Positions 31,901 to 39,572 of a DNA stretch of 42,131 nucleotides are shown one piece after another. Under the pieces are notes generated by a model. It saw nothing but the letters and a program-made list of their open reading frames with translations, was not told the origin of the DNA and did no database searches. The translations under genes were made by a program, and so were the position numbers. The DNA lies in contig JAIOYV010000061.1 in NCBI GenBank assembly GCA_021740905.1, forward strand, positions 1-42,131, written 5' to 3'. The first letter of the stretch is position 1, and every line of letters begins with the position of its first letter. The stretch is from Bacteroidales bacterium. Lineage in GTDB: Bacteria; Bacteroidota; Bacteroidia; Bacteroidales; M50B96.

Positions 31901-34035
31901 CCTGAAATGCTATCTGTAGTTTGCCCAGTTGAATATGCATATACGAAAGGAGGTAAGCCTTGTACATTTTCTACCCAAGCCTGGCCATTATTGGTTTGAT
32001 AGCAAGTATTGCCTATTGCAACAGAGGTGTACATTTTGCCAAAATTTGTAGAGCTAAATTGGGTAATCCGGCTATACCCAGAGGTGTCGAAAAAATGTTC
32101 ATCGGGAAAGGTCGGATCATATTCGGCATACAATTGATACGAATCACCTTTTGATACATCCAACATATACCACTGAAAGGTTTGTCCTATTTGATATCCA
32201 TCAATAATTGTTGTACTCATGTCGTCCCTGCAAACACTCATCATTTGGTTTCCTACAAGCATAGCAAAAGTGGCCTGCCCAGCACAAGCAAGGCCGCTGC
32301 CCGTATTGTAGAAGGCACCAATTTTGTCGCTATAATCAAATTCTCCCAGATAATTAATATTAAATGATACATCGTCGGGAATGGAAATGACATGGTCGTT
32401 AGGTGGGAATGTATTGGTCCAATCCAATTGAAATACCTGAAGTATTTCGAGATCGACAATATCCATTGCACCAGCGTTATCTGTAACTGTTAATTGGTAA
32501 ATACCGGGGGCAAGGCTACCCGCATTTGATCCCGTACCACCAGTCGACCAACTAAATGAATAAGGGGCTACCCCTCCATAAGCTATTGCATGTGCATGAC
32601 CATTGTTAAGGCTACTATCGGCATTAGTGGTAGTAATATCCACCACAAAATTTGTTGAAACCAATTCAACCGAAGTATCGGTAGCACAACCATATCCGTT
32701 TTGCACCGATAAAGCGTAAATACCCGCAGGTATGTTTGTAAGCGACGCACTACTACTCCCTGTCGACCATTGCCGGGAAATGGGGGTAGGTTTAAATCCT
32801 GAAATTTCGACTACAATCCCTCCATTCGACAAGCCTTGTTGAGGAATGGTGTAGGTAAAATTATAGTCGGGGATATTATCGATCCCTTCGGGAACGTAGC
32901 TACGAACAACCTGGGTCGATTGCGAATCGGTTATGGTAACTGTATATGTTTCTCCATGTACGGCATTCAATTTTGGGTTTCCAGTTTCTCCAGTCGACCA
33001 TATATAAGTGTAAGGTGGAATCCCAAAGGATGGTTTCAGGTCGATATAGCCATTAGGGGCATTAAAGCAGATGTTTTGGAGAACCGTTGAATTTACTGAA
33101 TCTACCATGAAGCCTTCGATCTCATAAACTTGGTCCCAGTTCATTTTGGCCGTATAAAAAGTGTTCGAAGTAAAAGCACCAATATTATTTGCTCCCAAGA
33201 ATCCCCAAAACAAGGCTCCTGCATCCGATACAATTAATTCAAGGGCTGTTTGTGACCCAACAGGTGAAAGAAAGGCATCGGCAAAATCAGGAATTAGGGG
33301 CTCGATTGGCAGGCTAAATTTGCTTTGCCCTTTTGTTAGTTTCATCGAATGTAATACCGAATTATTGGTTGTTAAGTTAGTGATGCCACTATTGCCCGAA
33401 GGTGTAAAATTGATCGAGTCGCTGAATGTACCACTAAGGTTGCAAATTGCCTCCGGGCGATAATCAATGCCATAAACAGTACTGCGAATAAGAAACCTGA
33501 ATTCCTCCCCAGTTTCAAATCCAGAATTGCCAAGGGGGTCACCATAAGCTGTCAGGGTTTGAGGCAAGCCTGTCCACGTAATAAAACCACCACAAGCCCA
33601 ATGGCCCAAAGAATCATAAAACACACCAATTTGGTCGCCCAAAGCCGGGTCTATTCCATTTACCAATACGTTGGGGCTTCCAGGAATGTGTATTGTGTGG
33701 CTGCTCAAAGTAGGTACGTTCGCCCAGGTAAATTGATAATCGGAATAACAGGTACCAATATCAAAAGTATCAATTGTTGAGTTTGAACTTGCATCGGTGG
33801 CTGTCACATAGTAGGTCCCGGGACTTAAGTTGAATACGTGGCGTGTGGTAGCCCCATTGCTCCACAGAAAAGTGCTGTAGTTTGCGTACCCATATTCGTA
33901 AAGAATATAGCCATTGTCCGGGTGCGGATAGGTAACATTAAATGTCTGATTTGATTGACTGAGCAGATGATTTGATAAAAACAAAAGCCCTATCAAAAGT
34001 AAAAACTGCTGAAGACTAGTGTGTAGGTTTTTCAT
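28915..34035 (-). CDS. Giant SprB-repeat adhesin-like protein, T9SS cargo
   Basis: 1706-aa secreted protein. A signal peptide is at residues 1-26 (ending HLLSQ). The main body has about 12 SprB-type repeats of about 70-90 residues, of the form 'G.G.I.v...GG..PY.Y.WS.G....d...L..G.Y.VtvtD..GC', e.g. GNNGAIDLSVTGGTLPY, GTYTVTINDSNGC. Three copies of another domain of about 100 residues interrupt them, near the N-terminus, middle and C-terminus (e.g. DQIGVFYDSLGHWACGG, DKIGAFYNTGSGLACAG, DFIGVFYDSLGTLACGG). A carboxypeptidase-regulatory-like segment follows (about 1450-1600), and then a type A T9SS sorting domain (IFPNPVDDILSVVF, GKQIELDG, GIKPGIYLLKI, HVFKIVKK). SprB itself is the gliding adhesin of Flavobacterium; this protein is smaller. 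It is the last gene of the ECF sigma operon, 24 bases after the anti-sigma-like gene. Confidence 0.9.
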   Translation of the reverse strand: MKNLHTSLQQFLLLIGLLFLSNHLLSQSNQTFNVTYPHPDNGYILYEYGYANYSTFLWSNGATTRHVFNLSPGTYYVTATDASSNSTIDTFDIGTCYSDYQFTWANVPTLSSHTIHIPGSPNVLVNGIDPALGDQIGVFYDSLGHWACGGFITWTGLPQTLTAYGDPLGNSGFETGEEFRFLIRSTVYGIDYRPEAICNLSGTFSDSINFTPSGNSGITNLTTNNSVLHSMKLTKGQSKFSLPIEPLIPDFADAFLSPVGSQTALELIVSDAGALFWGFLGANNIGAFTSNTFYTAKMNWDQVYEIEGFMVDSVNSTVLQNICFNAPNGYIDLKPSFGIPPYTYIWSTGETGNPKLNAVHGETYTVTITDSQSTQVVRSYVPEGIDNIPDYNFTYTIPQQGLSNGGIVVEISGFKPTPISRQWSTGSSSASLTNIPAGIYALSVQNGYGCATDTSVELVSTNFVVDITTTNADSSLNNGHAHAIAYGGVAPYSFSWSTGGTGSNAGSLAPGIYQLTVTDNAGAMDIVDLEILQVFQLDWTNTFPPNDHVISIPDDVSFNINYLGEFDYSDKIGAFYNTGSGLACAGQATFAMLVGNQMMSVCRDDMSTTIIDGYQIGQTFQWYMLDVSKGDSYQLYAEYDPTFPDEHFFDTSGYSRITQFSSTNFGKMYTSVAIGNTCYQTNNGQAWVENVQGLPPFVYAYSTGQTTDSISGLVAGDYYITVSDARNHIVIDTIIITQPDSFQVDTAYIEHIDPAIGQNGSIEVVSEGGTEPYTFQWTFNLSNTTPYMWQLDATTYSCTATDANGCWYTDTFVVGYTYPPLPLVVSTVVTNVDCSGGTNGAIDLSHTGGSALFWVYWSNGLTNVEDLTGLSAGNYTATVYSAYDPPYIITSTVLEPDPFAIDTVITPVDPGLGNNGAIDLSVTGGTLPYFYVWSNGGLTEDIANLVVGTYTVTINDSNGCSTSATITVDYSVPIVPISVNASIVDLLCFGICTGEIDITALGGISPFSFTWSDGSATEDLSGLCSGAYFVTITDALNSTFVWDTILVEPSELAIDTVVTHIDPALGNTGAIDVTVSGGTQPYTFLWSTAEVSEDVLNLAIGTYTFTVTDANNCSSTISIDINYTYTPLPLSITNTTVNPLCFGDCTGTIDIEATGGVVPYTYIWSNGSLTEDLTGLCATTYFVTVTDAANSSSTWSVEIIEPDEITISLSGTNVNPSTGTGGTVTATVSGGTPTYSYAWSDGSLSSQITNASYGNYQLTLTDANGCIATCEYFVDFSILPPWNVNFSTTGHTIEIPSTANLQINGSTLQPNDFIGVFYDSLGTLACGGYAVWNGNSTSVIAHSKDISTTLDDGFVANEQFTWKFWDASANTEHNAVAFYDSTYSHQEFFATNGLSAIDSLLTVSISGTVSTQTKSNLPLGMVVLYQEINGNIMAINNGLIIDGNYEIDGLYPGSYLAYAIPQSGNNYGIPAYFVSRDQWQEATAINVVGHTGNVNISLEPSVPYQSGSGNISGNVTVGNDPGYNPDVFDFDWFPASTKQYGDAARNIPVILYDQDYNPINFMLTDENGHFGFEQMALGQYYVRVEKAGLVSDSVEVLLTQTNLEGVVDFELNQGQVTVAVDEIRKGDFKIFPNPVDDILSVVFNCNSIRDYSISLFSIDGKQIELDGLNQTLNSLINIDMKGIKPGIYLLKINSKSEAHVFKIVKK

Positions 34036-34059
34036 AGTAATTTTTTTTTATTGGTTCAT

Positions 34060-35676
34060 TTAAAAGTTAAATCCAATGCCCAACCTGAGCCCATATTTAT
34101 CTTGCTCACGCTTTATTCCCTGCCAGGAATAAAAACTATTCATTGGCTTTCTGTAAACCAGGTCGCCAAAAACAAAGTATCGTGCGCCCATAAGGTATCT
34201 TGCTTCTATGCCGGCATAAATATCGAAGCAAATAGTAGGGAATTGATTTTTATTGATTGTATAAATATCTTTTTCGTTGTTTCCGGTTATACTGTTTCCG
34301 CTTGTTTTGTAAGGGATACCAGCAATGAGCCCGGTTTTAAGGATGAAATCTATTTTCCCTTTCGAGAACATGTAACCCGCGACGAAAGGTATTTCAATAT
34401 AGCTATACGAGTTGGCAAACACCGAATCGATACTTCTGGAAAAGGTGTCGATTTTAGGTACAAAGGTGGAATCCTCAACATTCACAAAATAATTATCGAT
34501 CACTTCAACCCAAATAGTATCGTTGTTGTTGTATTGGAAATATCCTGTGGTGTCGCTGTGGAATTCGGGTCGCCAATACGGGTCCCAAAAGCTATTGTCT
34601 TCAAGTCCGAAACCCAGGAGCTGGTGATTTTCTTTCTGCTGAACCGAGGTAATGTCCAAACCTGTTTCGAAATACAAATGCCTAACGTGAGTGCTCAGCT
34701 TGATGCCATAAGTAAGTGCTTCCGTTTCCTGGATGCCATCCTGTATTTTCTGAGCCAGGACTTTCGATTCTTCATTACTGGTGGCAGTTGTGGTATTATT
34801 TACCAAATACCCAACATGTGCCGACAGGGCAAAATTCATTTTTCTTTTGCTGAACCCTTCCCTATTTAACAGAATAGCCGAAGGGCCTGATGTCACCACC
34901 AATTGACCAGGCGACAGTCTCGAAATGTAGCTCAATTCGTAACTGTAATCCTGTTCAAATTTTTGCTGAGGTGTTGCTAATTCAGAGTATAAAAACTGAG
35001 ATTGTGCCGTGAGTTCTTCTGTATTTCCAACAATTACTTCTGTTGAACTATTAAAAGTATTTTGGTCGGAGGTCTCCGAAAATGAAGTTTCATTTTCAAT
35101 AAGCGATTCTAAGTTATCCGAAATCAATGTTGAATTATTCGATGAAGTAACGATAGGTGGATTTGAATTTTCATTAGTTGGAAACGCTATCTTTTTGTTT
35201 TCTTCTGATGTTTGGTTCGTTATTCCTGTTTCTCTAATTTGTATATTCTGAATTTGGGTCTGGTCATTTTCCGGGGCGGGGTCAATGCTGGATTCAGTTT
35301 CGCGGTCGTTGGTATCCGGGTTGTTTGTTGCTTGTAATGTGTTTTCATTAGATAATTTGTTGGCTGGTCCTTTTTTCTGGATATTCTCGATAGTGGCAAG
35401 GTTTTGAGTTTGGGTTGGTGCTGTTTGTTCGTATGTTATGTCTGTATTTTCAGTATGTGGGTTCGACAATGCGAAAATAATTACAGTAGTGACAATTGCC
35501 GAACTTAAGGCAATACTGCCCACCCTTACCCAAAGTTGCGACCATAAGGTGTTTAAAAAGCTGCCTTTGTCGAGCTGCGAGGCAAGAGCTGCCCAGCCCA
35601 CCGAAGCAGCCGATTCAACCGAAGCCCCTTTTAGCTTCTTGTTGAACAATTGGTCTATGTTAGTTCCTTCCTTCAT
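34060..35676 (-). CDS. Trans-envelope anti-sigma-like protein: inner-membrane helix plus outer-membrane barrel
   Basis: 538-aa protein with an unusual architecture. Residues 1-45 are cytoplasmic and resemble the N-terminal motif of Bacteroidota anti-sigma factors (NIDQLFNKKLKGASVESAAS, then GWAALASQLDKG). One transmembrane helix follows at about 52-71. A long Asn/Glu/Thr-rich, apparently disordered periplasmic linker runs from about 72 to 275, and a C-terminal beta-barrel-like domain from about 279 to 538 (ALSAHVGYLVNN, HLYFETGLDIT, YIEIPFVAGYMFSKG, KIDFILKTGLIAG, YFVFGDLVYRK) ends in the strand YGLRLGIGFNF with a terminal Phe, as outer-membrane barrels do. This matches the dual-membrane-spanning anti-sigma (Dma) proteins described in Bacteroides thetaiotaomicron, here by architecture only. 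It lies 12 bases after the ECF sigma gene and 24 before the adhesin. Confidence 0.8.
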   Translation of the reverse strand: MKEGTNIDQLFNKKLKGASVESAASVGWAALASQLDKGSFLNTLWSQLWVRVGSIALSSAIVTTVIIFALSNPHTENTDITYEQTAPTQTQNLATIENIQKKGPANKLSNENTLQATNNPDTNDRETESSIDPAPENDQTQIQNIQIRETGITNQTSEENKKIAFPTNENSNPPIVTSSNNSTLISDNLESLIENETSFSETSDQNTFNSSTEVIVGNTEELTAQSQFLYSELATPQQKFEQDYSYELSYISRLSPGQLVVTSGPSAILLNREGFSKRKMNFALSAHVGYLVNNTTTATSNEESKVLAQKIQDGIQETEALTYGIKLSTHVRHLYFETGLDITSVQQKENHQLLGFGLEDNSFWDPYWRPEFHSDTTGYFQYNNNDTIWVEVIDNYFVNVEDSTFVPKIDTFSRSIDSVFANSYSYIEIPFVAGYMFSKGKIDFILKTGLIAGIPYKTSGNSITGNNEKDIYTINKNQFPTICFDIYAGIEARYLMGARYFVFGDLVYRKPMNSFYSWQGIKREQDKYGLRLGIGFNF

Positions 35677-35688
35677 TTTCTTACTCTT

Positions 35689-36321
35689 TTAAATAACTCT
35701 TAAATACCAGTTCGCCCGTTTTGCTTTCTCATCCTTTTTTTTTGCCACGTACCGCGAAACATGAAGTTGAAGCATTTTTCGGGCCTTGCTCAATTGCGAT
35801 TTGCTGGTGCCTTCGGTGATGTGCAGCAGTTCGGCAATTTCTTTGTGCGAATATTCTTCAATCACATACAGGTTAAAAATCACCCGGCAACCATTGGGCA
35901 ATTCCTGCAACATCGCGATCAATTCGTCCACCGATACTTCCTCTTCTATTTCTATTTGTCCCGACTTAAAGAATAATTCATTATCGTGGTTGTCGTCATT
36001 GGCCAAACACAAATCGAATGAATCGATATCGCCATGTTGCGAAAAAATCTCATAGTCTTTCGACTTAATATAATTTATCGTGTTCCCCACAAAAATCCGC
36101 CGCATCCAACCTTCGAACGAGCCACTCCAGTTGTATTGGTCGATATTCTTAAACACCTTTATAAAACCTTCCTGCAGAAGGTCTTCGGCATCCTCTGAGT
36201 TTTTGCAGTACCGGCGACAGACAGCTCGCATCTTGGTCGCGTAACGCTCGTACACTTCCTGCTGTGCGTTCCGCTTTTGTTTCTTGCAGGCTTTGATTAT
36301 ATGTTCGAGGTCTGTCTTCAA
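35689..36321 (-). CDS. ECF RNA polymerase sigma factor
   Basis: 210-aa sigma-70 family ECF protein. Region 2 (about 20-90) includes YERYATKMRAVCRRY, the core-binding DAEDLLQEGFIKVFKNI (44-60) and WSGSFEGWMRRIFVGNTIN (65-83). Region 4 (about 130-190) includes ELPNGCRVIFNLYVIEEYSH, then KEIAELLHITEGTSKSQLSK. The intervening linker is acidic. The start codon appears to be TTG (36319-36321), since an in-frame stop is directly upstream and the next Met is residue 31. It is the first gene of the operon with the trans-envelope anti-sigma-like protein (12 bases) and the SprB-repeat protein, so it probably drives its own operon and other surface genes when the anti-sigma is released. Confidence 0.93.
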   Translation of the reverse strand: MKTDLEHIIKACKKQKRNAQQEVYERYATKMRAVCRRYCKNSEDAEDLLQEGFIKVFKNIDQYNWSGSFEGWMRRIFVGNTINYIKSKDYEIFSQHGDIDSFDLCLANDDNHDNELFFKSGQIEIEEEVSVDELIAMLQELPNGCRVIFNLYVIEEYSHKEIAELLHITEGTSKSQLSKARKMLQLHVSRYVAKKKDEKAKRANWYLRVI

Positions 36322-36344
36322 TTAATACGAGTTTATAAGCAAGT

Positions 36345-36352
36345 CAAAAATA
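36345..36352 (-). promoter_or_regulatory. Putative -7 box of the sigma/anti-sigma/adhesin operon
   Basis: Read on the minus strand, TATTTTTG (36352 to 36345) matches TAnnTTTG and lies about 24 bases upstream of the TTG start. No -33 TTTG was found. An additional promoter recognised by the operon's own ECF sigma is possible but cannot be identified by eye. The remaining 36353-36585 gap holds nothing else recognisable. Confidence 0.4.
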
Positions 36353-36585
36353 GTTTGAAAAGGTTGCCATAATTCTTTGTTATTTATGCGGATTGAAAAA
36401 GATTGCCCGCGAACCTGAGCAATTTGCTTTTTATCGTTGGAGGCAGAATCTGTAAAAGATCTTCTCGTTTATTGATTCTGACCAATATTGATAAGCTCGT
36501 AATTCACATGTAACTCCCTTATTTTAAATCTAAAAAATAATAAATCAACATGAGCAAGAATATTTAAAATCCCAACATGTAGGGA

Positions 36586-36616
36586 TTTCACACAAGTGCA
36601 AGTTCCCCTAGTTTTG
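36586..36616 (+). promoter_or_regulatory. Promoter of the porin gene
   Basis: TTTC (36586-36589), then 19 bases, then TAGTTTTG (36609-36616). This fits TTTG-N19-TAnnTTTG with a single mismatch in the -33 box. Predicted leader to the ATG at 36650 is about 30 bases. Confidence 0.65.
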
Positions 36617-36649
36617 CGCTTATTAATAATCATTCAAAATAATGAACAA

Positions 36650-37831
36650 ATGAAGAATATATTTACGCTTGCAACATTCCTTTTAATCAGCTTTGCATTA
36701 TCAGCACAAGACCAAACAAACGAATATGTTAACACAGCCGAAAAATTATTGGCTACTGAAGGCAAGCTTACGATTGGTGGCTATGGAGAGGTACATTTCA
36801 ATCAGGCGTTTGGAAACGATTACAGGTCGAACGGCGATTTGGATGTGCACCGTATGGTTACTTTGTTTGGCTATCGTTTTAACGAACGGACCCAGTTTAT
36901 CACTGAAATAGAATACGAGCATGTAAAGGAGGTATTTGTCGAGCAAGCCTTTTTGCAGTACAAGATAAATAGCTTCCTCAATTTTAGGGCTGGTCTTATG
37001 TTAATCCCAATGGGCATCATAAATGAGTACCACGAGCCCGTTGCCTTTAACGGAGTAGAACGTCCATTAATTGACACCTATATTGTGCCTTCTACCTGGC
37101 GGGAAATCGGTTTTGGTTTTACCGGAAATATACTTCCAGCATCTATTAAATATCAGGTTTACCTTATGAATGGATTCAATGGATATGACGGTTCTGCCAA
37201 ATTGAGTGCTTCCAATGGCTTGCGTAAGGGGAGACAAAAGGGAGCTGAGTCGTATATTAGTTCGCCCAATTTATCGGCAAAAATAGACTTTTATGGAATT
37301 AAATCCCTTAGTCTTGGATTGGCCGGATATTTTGGAAAAACTCAAAGTAGCTTGTATGATGGCATCGATAAAGATGATAAAGCGGCAGAGGCAATGGCTG
37401 ATTCATCAGTAATCGGAATTTCAATGATTGGATTGGATGCCCGATACAACCTTAAAGGGCTGCAATTAAGAGGACAGTATTATTTAATGAATCTAAGTAA
37501 TTCAAGTGAGTACAACCAATTTGCCACGAGCGACCTGGGCAGTGCTATGAGTGGGTATTATATTGAGGCGGGTTACAATGTTTTCCAGACTTTCAACAAA
37601 CACAAAAGCGAACTGATCCCTTTTGTACGCTACGAGAATTACAACACCCATCTTAAAGTGGAAGATGGGATGGTCCAGGACAAGGCATACAATAAAACGG
37701 CAATTACCACAGGGCTTACCTGGAAAATAGCTTCCGGGGCGGCTTTTAAAGCCGATGTTCAGTTTTTGAAGTCGGAAGCTGTTGATGAGTATTCAAGGAC
37801 ATTAAATATGGGAATTGCCGTAATGTTTTAG
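36650..37831 (+). CDS. Porin-like outer-membrane beta-barrel protein
   Basis: 393-aa outer-membrane protein with a signal peptide at 1-20 (ending SALSAQ). The barrel follows the phosphate-selective porin O/P-like pattern of Bacteroidota: GGYGEVHFNQAFGND at the first strand, DVHRMVTLFGYRFNERTQFI, VKEVFVEQAFLQYKIN, FRAGLMLIPMGIINEYHEP, WREIGFGFTGNI, and a final strand LNMGIAVMF with terminal Phe. GLMLIPMG and the 'EP..F.GVERP' segment are shared with other 'porin' annotations in the phylum (from memory). A frame open from 36596 adds 18 residues and overlaps the promoter; the ATG at 36650 starts the signal peptide and is preferred. Substrate unknown; anions are typical of the family. Confidence 0.82.
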   Translation: MKNIFTLATFLLISFALSAQDQTNEYVNTAEKLLATEGKLTIGGYGEVHFNQAFGNDYRSNGDLDVHRMVTLFGYRFNERTQFITEIEYEHVKEVFVEQAFLQYKINSFLNFRAGLMLIPMGIINEYHEPVAFNGVERPLIDTYIVPSTWREIGFGFTGNILPASIKYQVYLMNGFNGYDGSAKLSASNGLRKGRQKGAESYISSPNLSAKIDFYGIKSLSLGLAGYFGKTQSSLYDGIDKDDKAAEAMADSSVIGISMIGLDARYNLKGLQLRGQYYLMNLSNSSEYNQFATSDLGSAMSGYYIEAGYNVFQTFNKHKSELIPFVRYENYNTHLKVEDGMVQDKAYNKTAITTGLTWKIASGAAFKADVQFLKSEAVDEYSRTLNMGIAVMF

Positions 37832-37862
37832 CCCCCAAGAGTCATGGCCGTTAAATTACTCA

Positions 37863-38031
37863 CACCTCATAGAGGTGATATAGCGATAGAATATGGATGT
37901 AAGCGATTTTAAGATGCCTTCGTAGATGGCATACAGAGTTTGAATAGTGGCAATTCTAATTATTGCACACCTATGGCGTGCTAAGGCCATGTGACAGATT
38001 CTTTCTATCGCTATTTGCCTCTTACAGAGGC
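37863..38031. repeat. Composite hairpin-cluster repeat (element B)
   Basis: The same architecture as element A (206-411), with different sequence. Small hairpins: CACCTC/GAGGTG (37863-37877), ATGCC/GGCAT (37914-37932), GCACAC/GCGTGC with one mismatch (37965-37981) and GCCTC/GAGGC (38017-38031). An outer perfect 12-base inverted repeat encloses the middle: ATAGCGATAGAA (37880-37891) with TTCTATCGCTAT (38003-38014). It fills most of the 294-base gap between the porin and FMN-binding genes. Confidence 0.6.
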
Positions 38032-38125
38032 TATGTTTTGTATTAGTATGTCGGTCTTAAAGAAATATAATCAAAAGGAAATTGTCTTTGGGGAATCTTG
38101 AAATTTCCAGAAATAAAAAAACAAC

Positions 38126-38674
38126 ATGAAAAAAATATTCTTATTATTCCTAACAATCCTTATCACGTCGATTGGCATTGCCCAAGCCCCGATCGATTTT
38201 GCACCACGACAATTTTTCAGGGAGATTAAAAAAAGCCTTGTTGTTGAAAATCCTTTTGTTGATGAATTAAGGACTGAACGGGTTGATTTGAACGGGAAGT
38301 TTTATTCCATTTCAACAGAAATAAACAGCGACTCAAAAGGATATGCTTACATTGGAAGGGTGAACAGTTGCAGATGGGGGGGCTGTTCCTCTTCCGATGA
38401 AGCATCATGCGGCAGTGTTTTCGAGTATTTCGATTACTTTATTTTGTATGATATTTTAGGGCAGGTACTAGCTGTTCGGATTTACAATTACCAGGCTACC
38501 CACGGACAGGAGGTGACGGCCAAAAGTTGGCTTAAACAGTTTGTCGGTTTTAATGGGGAGGTGGCACTGATGCCTGGAAAAAACGTCGATGCCATATCTG
38601 GAGCAACTATTTCGGTCAATTCTATTTCGATCGAAATTGAGGAGAAAACAAAACTGCTTCGTTCAATGTTATAG
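38126..38674 (+). CDS. Exported FMN-binding protein with covalent flavin motif
   Basis: 182-aa exported protein. A signal peptide occupies 1-20 (ending IGIAQ). The C-terminal FMN-binding domain (about 100-182) carries the Dxx[ST]GA[TS] flavinylation motif as DAISGAT, with Thr161 the expected covalent FMN attachment site (installed by ApbE; no apbE in this window). Between them lie three cysteines, SCRWGGCSSSDEASC (Cys82, Cys87, Cys95), which may bind a metal or form disulfides. Such extracytosolic flavoproteins relay electrons. It lies 8 bases upstream of the cation-diffusion-facilitator gene and is probably co-transcribed with it. Confidence 0.85.
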   Translation: MKKIFLLFLTILITSIGIAQAPIDFAPRQFFREIKKSLVVENPFVDELRTERVDLNGKFYSISTEINSDSKGYAYIGRVNSCRWGGCSSSDEASCGSVFEYFDYFILYDILGQVLAVRIYNYQATHGQEVTAKSWLKQFVGFNGEVALMPGKNVDAISGATISVNSISIEIEEKTKLLRSML

Positions 38675-38682
38675 CTATCCAA

Positions 38683-39330
38683 ATGACGGATAATCATAAT
38701 CATCAGGATAAAGAAAAGAAAACTCGCTGGGTGGTTTTGCTCACTGCCATAACAATGGTGGTCGAGATTATCTATGGCCTGCTTACCGGTTCTATGGCTT
38801 TGCTGGCCGATGGCATCCACATGGGGTCGCACGTATTGGCCATAGGTTTGAGTTGGTTGGCTTATGTGATTATCCGACGATTGGAGGATAGCAAAAAGCT
38901 TGGGCTTAATTCTGAAAAATTGTTGTCGTTGAGTGGCTACACCAGTGGTTTGCTCTTATTGGTATTTTCGGGTATCATCATTTTCGAAGCCGTTCAACGG
39001 TTTCTAAGCCCCATTGACATTCAGTATAAGGAAGCGATCTTTGTAGCCGGCATTGGGTTGGTTGTAAATATCCTCAGTGCCTTCATACTCCACCACGATC
39101 ACGACCACAGCGATGTCAACATCCGTGCAGCTTATTTACATGTGCTTGCCGACGCGCTTACCAGTTTATCGGCCATTGTTGGCCTTATAGCCGCCATGGT
39201 TTGGGATCTGGTGTATGTCGATACCATTGCTGCCATTGTGAGTTCGCTGGTTATTATTAAATGGTCGGTAGGGCTGTTGAAGAAATCGGGTAGGAGTTTG
39301 GTTGAATTAAAATATGGAACAGAACATTGA
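38683..39330 (+). CDS. Cation diffusion facilitator (DmeF/CzcD-like), no C-terminal domain
   Basis: 215-aa inner-membrane protein with six predicted helices. Metal-site residues: Asp43/His47 of LLADGIHMGSHVLAI in TM2 and His153/Asp157 of HVLADALTSL in TM5. A His-rich loop HHDHDH (137-142) lies between TM4 and TM5, and a second His-rich N-terminus reads MTDNHNHQDK. These features indicate a Zn/Co/Ni-type exporter of the CDF family, closest in style to DmeF. The usual cytoplasmic C-terminal domain of about 80 residues is absent: the protein ends shortly after TM6 (SVGLLKKSGRSLVELKYG). I found no continuation in other frames downstream. Short CDF proteins without that domain are known. It is 8 bases after the FMN-binding gene. 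Confidence 0.85.
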   Translation: MTDNHNHQDKEKKTRWVVLLTAITMVVEIIYGLLTGSMALLADGIHMGSHVLAIGLSWLAYVIIRRLEDSKKLGLNSEKLLSLSGYTSGLLLLVFSGIIIFEAVQRFLSPIDIQYKEAIFVAGIGLVVNILSAFILHHDHDHSDVNIRAAYLHVLADALTSLSAIVGLIAAMVWDLVYVDTIAAIVSSLVIIKWSVGLLKKSGRSLVELKYGTEH

Positions 39331-39380
39331 TCTAAAATGAATACGCCAATGGAAGTAGCACCCCATCTTTGAAGCATACG

Positions 39381-39413
39381 AGCGTCGGCGTCGCTTGAAG
39401 CGACACCGACGCT
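39381..39413. repeat. Strong 15-bp hairpin in the gap after the CDF gene
   Basis: AGCGTCGGCGTCGCT (39381-39395) pairs with AGCGACACCGACGCT (39399-39413) at 14 of 15 positions around a TGA loop. There is no T run after it, so it is not a standard intrinsic terminator, and it may be an interspersed repeat. The gap 39331-39634 otherwise contains GAGGG...CCCTC pairing (39448-39480) and the promoter at 39573-39603. Confidence 0.6.
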
Positions 39414-39572
39414 GGCCAATTCCTGAAACGGTTTCGCTGCAACTACTGAGGGTTTTCCTGCATAAGGGGAGAAGCCCTCGCTGGAGCTTGATATGAGACT
39501 TCTCTCAAAGCAAAGCCTTCCCTTTTTTCATGGTTTTTCACTGTTATGTCAAGGAATATAATGGCCGTTTTT

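Noticed and set aside
34051-34869. 272-codon open frame antisense to the anti-sigma-like gene
   Set aside because: The minus-strand gene has a coherent domain order and operon spacing; the plus-strand frame shows no domain or promoter.
39331-39420. Frameshift truncating the CDF exporter
   Set aside because: I looked for the missing C-terminal domain in the other two frames after 39330 and saw only short frames broken by stops; the gene is better read as a naturally short form.
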